From: Rickettsia typhi
Lineage (GTDB): Bacteria > Pseudomonadota > Alphaproteobacteria > Rickettsiales > Deianiraeaceae
Direction: 5' to 3'
Length of the DNA stretch: 64,000 nt
Assembly: GCA_945881985.1 (NCBI GenBank)
Contig: CAMCVL010000005.1
Span: forward strand, 1 to 64,000
Numbering within the stretch: the stretch's first letter is position 1; each line of letters starts with the position of its first letter. Below the pieces are notes generated by a model. It was not told where the DNA came from and ran no database searches. It was given only the letters and a program-made list of their open reading frames with translations. Below are positions 1-8,900 of this stretch, one piece after another. The position numbers were made by a program, and so were the translations under genes.

Positions 1-2
1 AT

Positions 3-278
3 GGTCTATTTAGAATTATGCAATCTAACTACACTTTACCATTAAACCTTGGTAGAGATACCTTAGTTTCGATAAACTATCTAGCTGATGCAATAGCAAG
101 TATTGCAAATAAAAAGATTAGCAAAAAATACGATTTAACAAAACCTCAGGGAGTAAGGGGGAGAAACTCCGACAACACCCTGACCAACAAAATACTTGGA
201 TGGGAACCAAAAATAGAAATAGAGGAAGGCCTAAAAATCACTTACGAATGGATAAACAAGCAAATTAATAAAGAATAA
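3..278 (+). CDS. NAD-dependent sugar-nucleotide epimerase, C-terminal part (GDP-mannose 3,5-epimerase-like)
   Basis: The reading frame is already open at the left edge, so this is the last 92 codons of a longer gene; the ATG at 18 is internal. The remaining residues resemble the end of extended short-chain dehydrogenase/reductase epimerases of the GDP-mannose 3,5-epimerase type: a PLNLG segment, then GVRGRNSDNT, then a LGWEP motif followed by a GLKITYEWI helix. Such enzymes convert nucleotide sugars in the cytoplasm for surface polysaccharide. Two glycosyltransferase genes follow within 5 bp of each other, which fits a polysaccharide or O-antigen cluster. The NAD-binding and catalytic parts lie outside the window, so the exact substrate is inferred from the tail only. 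Confidence 0.75.
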   Translation, partial: GLFRIMQSNYTLPLNLGRDTLVSINYLADAIASIANKKISKKYDLTKPQGVRGRNSDNTLTNKILGWEPKIEIEEGLKITYEWINKQINKE

Positions 279-282
279 AACT

Positions 283-1551
283 ATGGCAAATGCAAAGAAA
301 AGATTGTTTATCATTGATTCGTCTTGCGGCGCTAACACAACACATAATCCTATATCCATGAATTCAGTTTATGACTACATTGGACATCTGTTTGATGAAG
401 TGTTTTATATAGCTCCTCATAAACATTCATTTCATCATAATCATGTTAATTTTGTAGAGTGCTTCGTTCCTCCTTTTACAAAGAAAAGCAAAAAGAAATC
501 TTTTTACAATAGATTTAGATTGTTTAAAGTTTATGAAAAAGTATTGCAATTTTGCAAGATTGATATTGCAAAATATTTGTGCTCTATGCAATTTAAAAAA
601 ATATGTAATTTTTATCAAGTTGGTAGGAACGATGTATTTTTTTTACCTAGTGCATCCTACTACTGCATTAACTCAGTCATGTCTTACGCCATCAATGCAA
701 AAAATAAATCTCCAAAGATACACTGCAAGCTTGTTAATGTTTTAGATTTTGTATCTATCAAAAAAAATTATTTTACTAACAACCTAGATAAAACTTCATT
801 ATTAATTGCCAAAGCTAGAAAAATTTTAAAAGAAGAAAAAATTATTATATCAACTGAGACCCAAAATTATGCTAATTTTTTAAAGCATAAAAATATTAAG
901 ATAGATTATGTAAATTTGATGATTAAAATCAGTACGCATGAAAACAAAGACGACACAATAAATGTAAATAGGTCTTTCTATAACATATTCTTACCAGGAA
1001 TGCAACTCAGGAACGACAAAGGTTTTTTTACATTTTTATCAATTGTAGAGATTTTTTGCAAAAAGTACAACAGTAATTTTGCAAAAATTAATTTCATTAT
1101 TCAAAATCCTGAGGAATTAGAACGATATAATAAAAATTTATACTTCTTAAAATTACTTAACACTGGAAAAGTAACATATGTTGCATCAAAACTTTCAAAC
1201 CAAGATTTATTATTTCTTTACAATAGCTGTGATTTAATCCTCCTTCCTTATCAAACGCAATTTTTTAATCCAAAATACAATATGGATTCTTATGAATTTA
1301 AAGGATCGGGCATTGTTGCTGAAGCTCTAAATTTCAAAAAAAATTTAGTTATATCAAATAATATTGCAATAAAATCTTTTGTAGAGAGTTACGATAGCGG
1401 AATTCTATGCGATAACAACCCAGTTGCATTTGCGGATGCCATTTACAACGCTATGCAAATGGATACGCAAGAGCTTGATAAAAGATTAGAAACGGCAAAA
1501 CAAAAATACGAAGCTGATTTACAAGATCTTGTTAAAAGATATTTTATCTAA
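283..1551 (+). CDS. GT-B fold glycosyltransferase (group 1-like), 422 aa
   Basis: Probable cytoplasmic glycosyltransferase that adds a sugar to a surface glycan. The N-terminal half is divergent and lysine-rich. The C-terminal half looks like a GT4/GT1 nucleotide-sugar-binding domain: a glycine segment GMQLRNDKG around residue 238, a stretch of strands and helices ending in LLPYQT near 325, and the typical acceptor-side motif GSGIVAEALNFKKNLVIS near 350, followed by an NNPVAFADAI segment. It starts 4 bp after the epimerase stop and ends 5 bp before the next glycosyltransferase, so the three are probably co-transcribed. Family membership is inferred from these motifs; donor and acceptor cannot be told. 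Confidence 0.7.
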   Translation: MANAKKRLFIIDSSCGANTTHNPISMNSVYDYIGHLFDEVFYIAPHKHSFHHNHVNFVECFVPPFTKKSKKKSFYNRFRLFKVYEKVLQFCKIDIAKYLCSMQFKKICNFYQVGRNDVFFLPSASYYCINSVMSYAINAKNKSPKIHCKLVNVLDFVSIKKNYFTNNLDKTSLLIAKARKILKEEKIIISTETQNYANFLKHKNIKIDYVNLMIKISTHENKDDTINVNRSFYNIFLPGMQLRNDKGFFTFLSIVEIFCKKYNSNFAKINFIIQNPEELERYNKNLYFLKLLNTGKVTYVASKLSNQDLLFLYNSCDLILLPYQTQFFNPKYNMDSYEFKGSGIVAEALNFKKNLVISNNIAIKSFVESYDSGILCDNNPVAFADAIYNAMQMDTQELDKRLETAKQKYEADLQDLVKRYFI

Positions 1552-1556
1552 TTTTT

Positions 1557-2618
1557 ATGAAAATAATATTTATAGGTCATCTAAAACATGTAACGACTAA
1601 GTCTTCTCAGTTTTTTTTAGATATTTTTTCCGACCATCAAATAGACAAGTTTTTTTTTGACGACAAGAATGCAAAGCAAGTAATTGACAAAATACAACCC
1701 GATAAGTATGATTTAGCAATCTGCTGGCAATACGATTTTATGGTTCCGTTTTTTCAATCTTACAACATACCAACCGTTGCGGTTCCTATGTATGACGGGT
1801 CTTTTGGACATAGGAAAGAGCATTGGATTAATATATCTAAGGCCAGACATGTAAATTTCTCTCAAACTTTGCACTTTAAATCATCTAACTTTGGTGCCGT
1901 GTCTTTATTTAATCAATATTATTTAAATCCAGATCTATTTTCTCAGGTTAGTTTTGATGGCAGCCTTAATGGATTTTTATGGCAAAGAAGACCAAAGGAA
2001 ATTAACTATCTAAACTGCATGGATTATTTTAATAATTACAAGGTTTTAGACTCCTTAATTTTACATACTTACCCAGATTTTGAAGATGATAAAACGCTTT
2101 ACATTCCATCTGATAATTTTTGTAAAGATAATAATATTACAATCCTACATGGTTATCAAGAGGACAAAAGTGTTATTGATAACCATTTACAAAAATCAAA
2201 TATCTACTTTGCACCAAGAGTAACAGAGGGGATTGGAATGGGATTTCTTGAAGCTTTAACAAGAGGCATGTGCGTTGTAGCTTTAGACCAACCAACTCAC
2301 AACGAATACATTGTTGATGGCATTAATGGCTTTTTAGCTGACAATAACACTAAGTGCATGAAGTTTGTAGATAATTTTTCAAAGAGAGCTAGAGAATGCG
2401 GCCTTAGGGCTAGAGAAAACTGTTTTATTGGCTATTCTAAATGGCTAAAAAGCATTCCCCAATTAAAAGATTTTGTATTAAGTACCCCTAAGTCAAACAA
2501 ATATACTTCTGTATTACATCGTAATTTTACAAAAAAACTTGCAATATCTTTTTTTAAATACTCAAGGTATAAAAAATACTCTAGATTGTTAAGGATGTTA
2601 AATAGAATAGCAATCTAA
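1557..2618 (+). CDS. GT-B fold glycosyltransferase, 353 aa
   Basis: Second glycosyltransferase of the cluster. The clearest evidence is the C-terminal donor-binding signature around residues 217-260: a FAPRVTEGIGMGFLEAL stretch (the E-x7-E-like region of GT4 enzymes), then GMCVVALDQPTHNEYIVDGINGF, the form seen in group 1 transferases. The N-terminus has an IIFIGHLKH strand like the first strand of a Rossmann fold. It starts 5 bp after the preceding gene and shares its direction. The C-terminal 50 residues are basic and aromatic, which may help membrane attachment. Probably makes lipopolysaccharide or capsule glycan; specificity unknown. Confidence 0.72.
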   Translation: MKIIFIGHLKHVTTKSSQFFLDIFSDHQIDKFFFDDKNAKQVIDKIQPDKYDLAICWQYDFMVPFFQSYNIPTVAVPMYDGSFGHRKEHWINISKARHVNFSQTLHFKSSNFGAVSLFNQYYLNPDLFSQVSFDGSLNGFLWQRRPKEINYLNCMDYFNNYKVLDSLILHTYPDFEDDKTLYIPSDNFCKDNNITILHGYQEDKSVIDNHLQKSNIYFAPRVTEGIGMGFLEALTRGMCVVALDQPTHNEYIVDGINGFLADNNTKCMKFVDNFSKRARECGLRARENCFIGYSKWLKSIPQLKDFVLSTPKSNKYTSVLHRNFTKKLAISFFKYSRYKKYSRLLRMLNRIAI

Positions 2619-2637
2619 AACATCTTCAAATACCACC

Positions 2638-2871
2638 CTACTCATCCTCCCCCTTCTCATCCGAGTTGTCTTTGATGCTTTGATTTAGTTGCTTGGCGGC
2701 TTTGAGCCCGATTTTTTTGACATCGTTTGCAAGCCCCGGGTTTTTAATAAACAAAGCGAATGTAAATCCGCCTATCATAAACATAGACAAAGCTCTAAAC
2801 ATAGCCCAAAAAACAAACCTCAGCAGTAAAAATTTTATCAACAAGTATTTGACACAAGGCTTAAAATACAC
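2638..2871 (-). CDS. Small hypothetical membrane protein, 77 aa
   Basis: Not recognised. The predicted protein has a hydrophobic N-terminal half (about residues 8-40, one or two membrane segments with a glycine-rich end) and a polar, acidic C-terminal tail ending in EDE. It is convergent with the glycosyltransferase gene. An overlapping plus-strand frame exists at 2693-2920, but it has no membrane or domain signature, so the minus-strand reading is preferred. No clear ribosome binding site. May be a real orphan small protein; moderate doubt remains. Confidence 0.4.
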   Translation of the reverse strand: MYFKPCVKYLLIKFLLLRFVFWAMFRALSMFMIGGFTFALFIKNPGLANDVKKIGLKAAKQLNQSIKDNSDEKGEDE

Positions 2872-2983
2872 TATAATAAAAGCGTATCAAGCAGAGTGTT
2901 ATATGCTTTTTGATATATAATACAACTATAAATTGTATTATATTTTTAATACTTTGTAAAGTAATATTTTTTATAACTCCAAA

Positions 2984-3733
2984 ATGCCACAATTTACCAA
3001 GGTAATAAATAACAAGCAATACACACTGGATATAAACGATGGCAGCATAGAGCTTTGCGTTGAAGGCAGCGGTCCAGATCTTCCATCCTACCTGTTTGAC
3101 AATCCATTTACCGCCGAGAGTAATGCCGATAATGGCAAGGTGGTTCTTTATTCACACCAGCATCAAGGTAGCCACTGCGATGCTCTTGAAAAATACTACG
3201 CCAATGTTGTTAAAAGATTTCACCAGCATCACGGCGATGCTTTACAACCTAAGCCTATCAAAGATATTCACAGCGATGAGGAGAGTGATGTTTGCCTAAA
3301 GGAGCTTTCTGCCATTCGTAATTTTATACAAGAGGCAAAAGAGCAAATACTTAGCACGGAGCCGCTAAAACAATCTATTTTGCAAGACTTGATAGAGGCT
3401 TTGGCACAAAAATTGGAATCTTTGCATACATTATTTTATGGCAACAAAATGCAAAGTGGCATAATGAGCGACGATTATGATTTGGACATAGAAAAGCTTG
3501 AACCTGAGACTTTTGCCTTAGAAGCAAGCGACATATGGACCAGCAAAGAGAATAAAAATCAAAACCCAAAACAAAATGATTTTTACAATGAAAAGTTTGA
3601 AATAAATGTAGAAGCTTTTGAAAACCAACAAAATAACAGACTACAAGCCGATGAAAACAAGATACAGCAATCCATAGAAGGTTTAAATACATCACAAGGA
3701 CCGCAACAAAAACAAGGACAAGGTCGTGAATAA
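2984..3733 (+). CDS. Hypothetical acidic protein, 249 aa
   Basis: Not recognised. A soluble-looking protein without signal peptide or membrane segment. Residues 1-60 could form a small beta-rich domain; residues 60-90 are histidine-rich (HQHQG, RFHQHHG); the middle has two predicted helices (about 105-160); the last 60 residues are low-complexity and rich in Q, N and E. Such Q/N-rich tails recur in other orphan genes of this window (9791, 14009). It stands alone after an AT-rich leader. Secreted effector, structural or regulatory roles are all possible and none is supported. Confidence 0.55.
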   Translation: MPQFTKVINNKQYTLDINDGSIELCVEGSGPDLPSYLFDNPFTAESNADNGKVVLYSHQHQGSHCDALEKYYANVVKRFHQHHGDALQPKPIKDIHSDEESDVCLKELSAIRNFIQEAKEQILSTEPLKQSILQDLIEALAQKLESLHTLFYGNKMQSGIMSDDYDLDIEKLEPETFALEASDIWTSKENKNQNPKQNDFYNEKFEINVEAFENQQNNRLQADENKIQQSIEGLNTSQGPQQKQGQGRE

Positions 3734-4071
3734 AAACCAAAATTCAATTTAAAAATTTGCGATAATACTTCGGGTGGGTGGCAAGCCTTTACCCCTTTTG
3801 TTTAATATTAACAGCCTCATGCTGCAAATTTTTTACAAATAGCCAAAATGCCAAACTGCCAGCACTAATAAAGAGGTTACATTTAACTCATTAGAATTTA
3901 CATGCTTTAACTAATCTATTGACTGCAAAATCCCAGGCGAGAGTAATTATCTATGGGTAATGTCTGCTATTCATTGGTTTTTTATGTATTGTTTTTTTAT
4001 ACAAGCTTGAGCTTTTAAACAGCAAGATCGCCTCCGTTGCAAAATCTATGTTTTTACCAAAGGAACGAGTG
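3734..4071. other. Gene-free stretch, 338 bp
   Basis: No convincing reading frame or RNA gene was found on either strand. The left end has a G-rich segment (GGGTGGGTGGC near 3771) followed by a pyrimidine-rich stretch ending in TTTT, and the middle has several AT-rich runs. Both flanking genes point at it (plus from the left, minus from the right), so it is a convergent spacer that may contain terminators. Confidence 0.4.
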
Positions 4072-4425
4072 TTAAGCTACAATTTGAGTTAAAAGTTGCT
4101 CAATGCTGTATCTTTTGCGTACCTCATCGGTAAAAAGATGTAGAATTGCATTGATTGGTTTAATTTCAACAGCCACCCATCCGTCTGTTTTTGTGCCATC
4201 TGTGCTTGTTGGGTTTTGAATCTCGGGGTTTTTAAGTTCAATTTTTGCAAGCTTTACGGCATCCTGCGATACTGCCTCAACATGCCTAGCCGAAAGGCAG
4301 GTAGCAACAATAACAGATGAAAATGTATAACCTTGATTAACAGAGGTGTTAAAAACCTGTATGTCCTCGCATTTTGAATCGTCAAGAAGGTCCGTTAAGG
4401 CTTTTAAAAAGTTTTGCTCATCCAT
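4072..4425 (-). CDS. rsfS: Ribosomal silencing factor RsfS (Iojap/DUF143), 117 aa
   Basis: RsfS binds ribosomal protein uL14 on the large subunit and blocks subunit joining when nutrients are short. The protein shows the family pattern: an N-terminal helix with ALTDLLDDSKCEDIQVFN, the central strand-helix unit SVIVATCLSARHVEAV, and the C-terminal GWVAVEIKPINAILHLFTDEVRKRYSIEQLL segment, the usual end of this family. Length fits the family. It starts 9 bp after the dnaN stop on the same strand, so both are likely one transcript. No unusual features apart from a short T/S/K-rich insertion near residue 72-80. Confidence 0.92.
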   Translation of the reverse strand: MDEQNFLKALTDLLDDSKCEDIQVFNTSVNQGYTFSSVIVATCLSARHVEAVSQDAVKLAKIELKNPEIQNPTSTDGTKTDGWVAVEIKPINAILHLFTDEVRKRYSIEQLLTQIVA

Positions 4426-4434
4426 AAAAAATAA

Positions 4435-5649
4435 CTAAAGTCTAATTGGCATAATAATAAATTTGTAGTCGTTTTTTTGCTGAGCTTTTTTCTTTTCATC
4501 CTTCTCGTCCTCTTTTAACTCAGGATAGCAAGGAACAACAAGACAAGGTTTTGAAGCCTCAGAAAACTTAAAATAACACTCATCGCTATCAAGGCTAGCT
4601 AAAGCCTCAGACACATAACTATAGTTGTAGGAAACGCTAAATTCATCGCTAAAATCAGACTCGCAGGATATGTCATATTTTGCCATACCAAGGCTGTCGG
4701 CATTTGCCTGAGCCGAGGATTTGATATTTTTGCTTGCAATAACAGTAAGTCTTGAGCCATTAGCTAAACTAAGCTTGACAACATTGTAATTTGAACCGCT
4801 GTAAATAGCTGATGCTGTGTCTATAGCTTTTTGCAATGCCTGCTTACTAACCTTTACAGATTTTGTAAGATTTGTAGGCACAACCCTTTGATACTGAGGA
4901 AACTCCCCCTCAATCAAGCTTGAAGATATAGTGCAGTTTTTAATTGAAAGTCTAATTTTTGTCTTGTTAATATTAATACTTACATCGTCCTCTTTTGCCA
5001 TTGATAGTATGTCAACAACCTTGGCAATTGACCTTCTTGGTATAATAACTTGGTTATAACCAAGAGATGCAGGACACTGGATTGTTTCAATAGACAATCT
5101 GTGAGAGTCGGTTGATACCACATTAATTGAGGAATCTGTCGTGAAATCCAGTAAGATACCATTTATGTAAAATCTTGCCTCATCTGTGCAAACCGAAAAC
5201 TTAACTCTATTTATTGCATTTAGCAGGCTACTTGCTTTAAGGTTAAAGCTCTCGCCGCTATCAATGTTTTTTTGTGATGGATATAGGTCAGCAGGGAGGC
5301 AGTCAAGCAAAAATTTTGACCTTTCACCCACTATCGCAAACATTTCTCTCTCGCCCGTTTTGATAAACTTGCAAGTGATTTTTTCACCATTGCCAATTTT
5401 TTTAACTATGTCAAAAAGTTTTAAAGCAGGCACTGTTGTAGCAAAATGCCTAGATACTTTAATTAAATCCGATGATTCAATTTTGTAGAAGCACGAGATA
5501 TCAGTGTTTGTTGTTTCAAGATGTAAGCCTTGTTCGTTTAGTACAAATTTAATGTTTTGCAACACCGGGGAGAATGTCTTTGACCTCATAACAACTGAGG
5601 ACACGAAGGACACAGCATCAATAAAAAGCTTACTTTCTACCTTAAACAT
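4435..5649 (-). CDS. dnaN: DNA polymerase III sliding clamp (beta subunit)
   Basis: The beta clamp is a ring-shaped dimer that holds the replicase on DNA and recruits repair and ligation factors. The three-domain clamp is visible: an N-terminal domain starting MFKVESKLFIDAV, a middle domain with PRRSIAKVVDIL, and a C-terminal domain ending in the conserved IMPIRL tail whose M and L line the partner-binding pocket. At 404 residues it is somewhat longer than the usual 370, mainly because of a lysine/glutamate-rich insertion just before the final strand (about residues 378-393). Followed by rsfS; no dnaA or recF next to it, unlike the classical origin cluster. Confidence 0.95.
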   Translation of the reverse strand: MFKVESKLFIDAVSFVSSVVMRSKTFSPVLQNIKFVLNEQGLHLETTNTDISCFYKIESSDLIKVSRHFATTVPALKLFDIVKKIGNGEKITCKFIKTGEREMFAIVGERSKFLLDCLPADLYPSQKNIDSGESFNLKASSLLNAINRVKFSVCTDEARFYINGILLDFTTDSSINVVSTDSHRLSIETIQCPASLGYNQVIIPRRSIAKVVDILSMAKEDDVSININKTKIRLSIKNCTISSSLIEGEFPQYQRVVPTNLTKSVKVSKQALQKAIDTASAIYSGSNYNVVKLSLANGSRLTVIASKNIKSSAQANADSLGMAKYDISCESDFSDEFSVSYNYSYVSEALASLDSDECYFKFSEASKPCLVVPCYPELKEDEKDEKKKAQQKNDYKFIIMPIRL

Positions 5650-5925
5650 AGATTACTAAACAATAATAAGATGTTATTTGCCGCAAAAACTACTTTTTTT
5701 GCAAAAGACTATTTTTTAAGCACACTATAAAATTATAGAATACTTTTTGCAATCAAGCAAGAAAAATAATTTTTTATTATCTCGTTTAATAACAAATCAA
5801 TTTTGACATTAAGATTAAAGTAAAATATTTATATATTAATATTAAGATAAAAAACATATTTTAATATATATCTACACATCCAAAACAGACTCATTTTAGC
5901 TCCGCAAAGACAGCTAGATACATCG

Positions 5926-8900
5926 TTAAACAATAAAATTAAGTATTTTGTTTTTTACAAAAATTACTTTCTTAACATTGCCAGCATCTAATATTGCTTT
6001 AATGGAATTAATACTTGATGCAATTTTAACAACCTCTTCTTGTTCGCAGTCAATCTTTGCCTCAACAACGCCTTTTAGCTTGCCACCAATTTGCACCGCA
6101 ATTTTTGCAACGCTCTTTGTTAGATAGTTATTATCAACATCGCTTAATAAACAGTCGCAAAGTAAGCCATAATCCTTGTTACCAAGGGAATTTTGCATAA
6201 AAACCCATAGTTCCTCACAAATGTGAGGGGCGATGGGGGATAGTAGCTTTAAAAGTTCCAAGCTTAGATAAACTCTTGAGTGATGATTTTTTGGCTCGGT
6301 CTCGTTAAGCTTATTAAAAAGCTCACGGCACTTAGCTATGCACTTGTTTAGCGTAATTGCGTTAAAAGCTTGATAGTAATCCTGCAGGATGTTATTGCAA
6401 AAAATTAAAGCATCTTTTTCAACAAGATTTTTGTCGTATCCAAACTCTTTAACGCTGCTACCCACCTCACTAACAAGGTTAAACACGCGGTGTAAAAACT
6501 TGTAGCAGGCACTTGCACCATCGTCCGTCCATTCTATATCCTTGTCCGGCGGGGAGTCCGATAGCACAAAGAGCCTTGCCGTATCCGCCCCGTATTTTTC
6601 AATGATAAACTCTGGGTCAACGATATTTTTTTTACTCTTGCTCATTTTTATACTATCACCTATTTCAACAAGCTCTGGCGGCAAAAGCTTTGCCTCAGTA
6701 GGCTCAAGCCATACCCCGCTTTGCTTGTGTTTAAATGTTTTGTGGCATATCATGCCTTGAGTGATTAGCTTTTCAAAAGGCTCGGTAATGTCAAGCTCAC
6801 CAATTTTATGCAGGGCTTTTACAAAAAACCTAGCATAAAGCAGGTGCAGTATTGCATGCTCTATGCCGCCAATGTATTCTTTAACCGGTAAAAAGTTTTT
6901 TGCATCGTTTTTGTCAAAGGCTGCATCATCTTTTTGCGGATTTAAAAAGCGTAAAAAATACCAAGAGGACTCAAAAAATGTGTCAAAAGTATCAGTCTCC
7001 CTTGTTGCGTGCCCTGTGCATTTAGGGCATTTGCAGTGCTTCCACGACTGGTGGTTTGCAAGGGGCGAGCCTTGTGTTTTAAGGTCAATATCAAATGGCA
7101 GCTCCACTGGTAGGTTTTTAATATCCTCTGGTACCGTGCCGCAGGTAGGGCAGTGTATCATAGGTATGGGGCAGCCCCAGTATCTTTGCCTGCTAATACC
7201 CCAGTCCCGCAGTTTGTAGTTTGTAACTGCCTTGCCTTGGCCTTGCTGCTCTAGCAGATTTATAATTTTTACCTTTGCCTGATTGCTATCCAGCCCGTTA
7301 ATCAAAGGGGAGTTTATAGCTGTGCCTAGCTCGGTAAAAGGCTTTTTTACAGGGATGTAAAACTCTGGGTTTAGGCGGCAAAAGGTTTCTCTAGTGAGTT
7401 CAAAATAAGCCTCCTGCCCATATTCAGTATTAACATAAATATCACTTTTTTTAACAAAGCCAAGCTTTACCAAAATTGCCTCGCTTACCTTGTGAGAGGA
7501 ATCTATAACCGCACAGACTTCACTCTCGCCAAAGTTTGTAAAGCAGGCATTGCAAAGCATTTTAGCTACTTTTGTGCCATATCCCTTGCCCCACTTGTTT
7601 TTACTTAATATATAAGCAACCTCAAGTAAGGATTTATTAGTGTGCCTTTTGCCATCAAGATTGTAAAATCTGTAAATACCAGCCCTGCCGATTTTTTCAT
7701 CGCCGGCTTTAATAATTAAATTGCATTTTTGCTCCGTGTTTTTTGCATAACTTGCTGGGTCTTTAACATAGCCGTCTAGGTATTTTATCACCTCTGGGTC
7801 GCAGTGCAATAAGCTTATAAAGTCAACATCATCAGCCTTCAGAGGGGCAAGGGATATGTCGCCAGACTTAACCGATATACCTTTTTGCAGGCTTGCAGTT
7901 TTTGCAGGGTCAAAAACAACCTCTTTTATTGGCAGATTGTATTTTGTTGCAAATTCAAAGTCTCTTTCGTCATGTGCTGGGCAGGCAAACAAAGCCCCAG
8001 TGCCGTAGTCCATAAGCACAAAGTTTGCAATATAGATAGGCAAATCTGGCAAATTTTCGCCAAGCTCATTAAGAGGGTTTTTTGCGTAAAGACCTGTGAA
8101 GATGCCTTGCTTTTCGGTTGTTTCAAGCTCTTGGGTGCTAGTTGTAGTGTTTTTTTGCGTCTCAATAAAGGCTTTTACATCCCCCACAAGCAATGGATAA
8201 AGCTTTGTAAGCAAGGGGTGAAACGCCGATAGAGCAACAAAACTAGCCCCGTACAAGGTGTCTGGCCTTGTAGTGTAAATTTTAAGCTCAGAGAGGCTTT
8301 GGTTAAATCCATCTTTTGTAAGCGTGTAAAGCGAGGCTGGATGCTGCCCGCCATCGGACTTTAATTTTTGCGAGCTGCTAAAACCGATAATTTTAAGGTT
8401 TTTAATTGATGCCAAGTTGCGGTCCGTAGCCTTAGCATAAAGCTCGTTTTTTGAGCCAAAATTAAGATTAATTCCGCCGTCAAAAAACATCTGCACAAGG
8501 GCAAGTGATATCTCTCTTGCATATTTTTTGCCCCAAAACTCCTGATGCAAGCAATAGCCAAGCTCGTTAAAATCGCCCTCAATATCAGCCTTTACAATGC
8601 TGCCAAACTTGCTAATACCTGCTCTGCCGGCAAATTTGCCACTTGATTTTTCAAACAAAACAAAGACCCTGTTTGACGGCTCTTTTAAAATATTTGCCAT
8701 CTGTAGCTCAACCTCCGCTCTTGTTTTTGCAAGCCCGTTGCCCATGTTTTTTACAACCTCCGGGTTAGAGTGCAGTGCATACAAAAGCTCAAAATCATCT
8801 TTTGTTATAAGTCTTGCTACAAGGTTTTTTGTTTCAAACTCCACGGCACCAAAGGCATCGCTTTTTGTAATTTTGTAGATGTTAAAGCCACATTCCGCAA

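Noticed and set aside
5806-5834. Plus-strand promoter-like TTGACA above dnaN
   Set aside because: No plus-strand gene or structured RNA follows; in AT-rich spacer such matches arise by chance.
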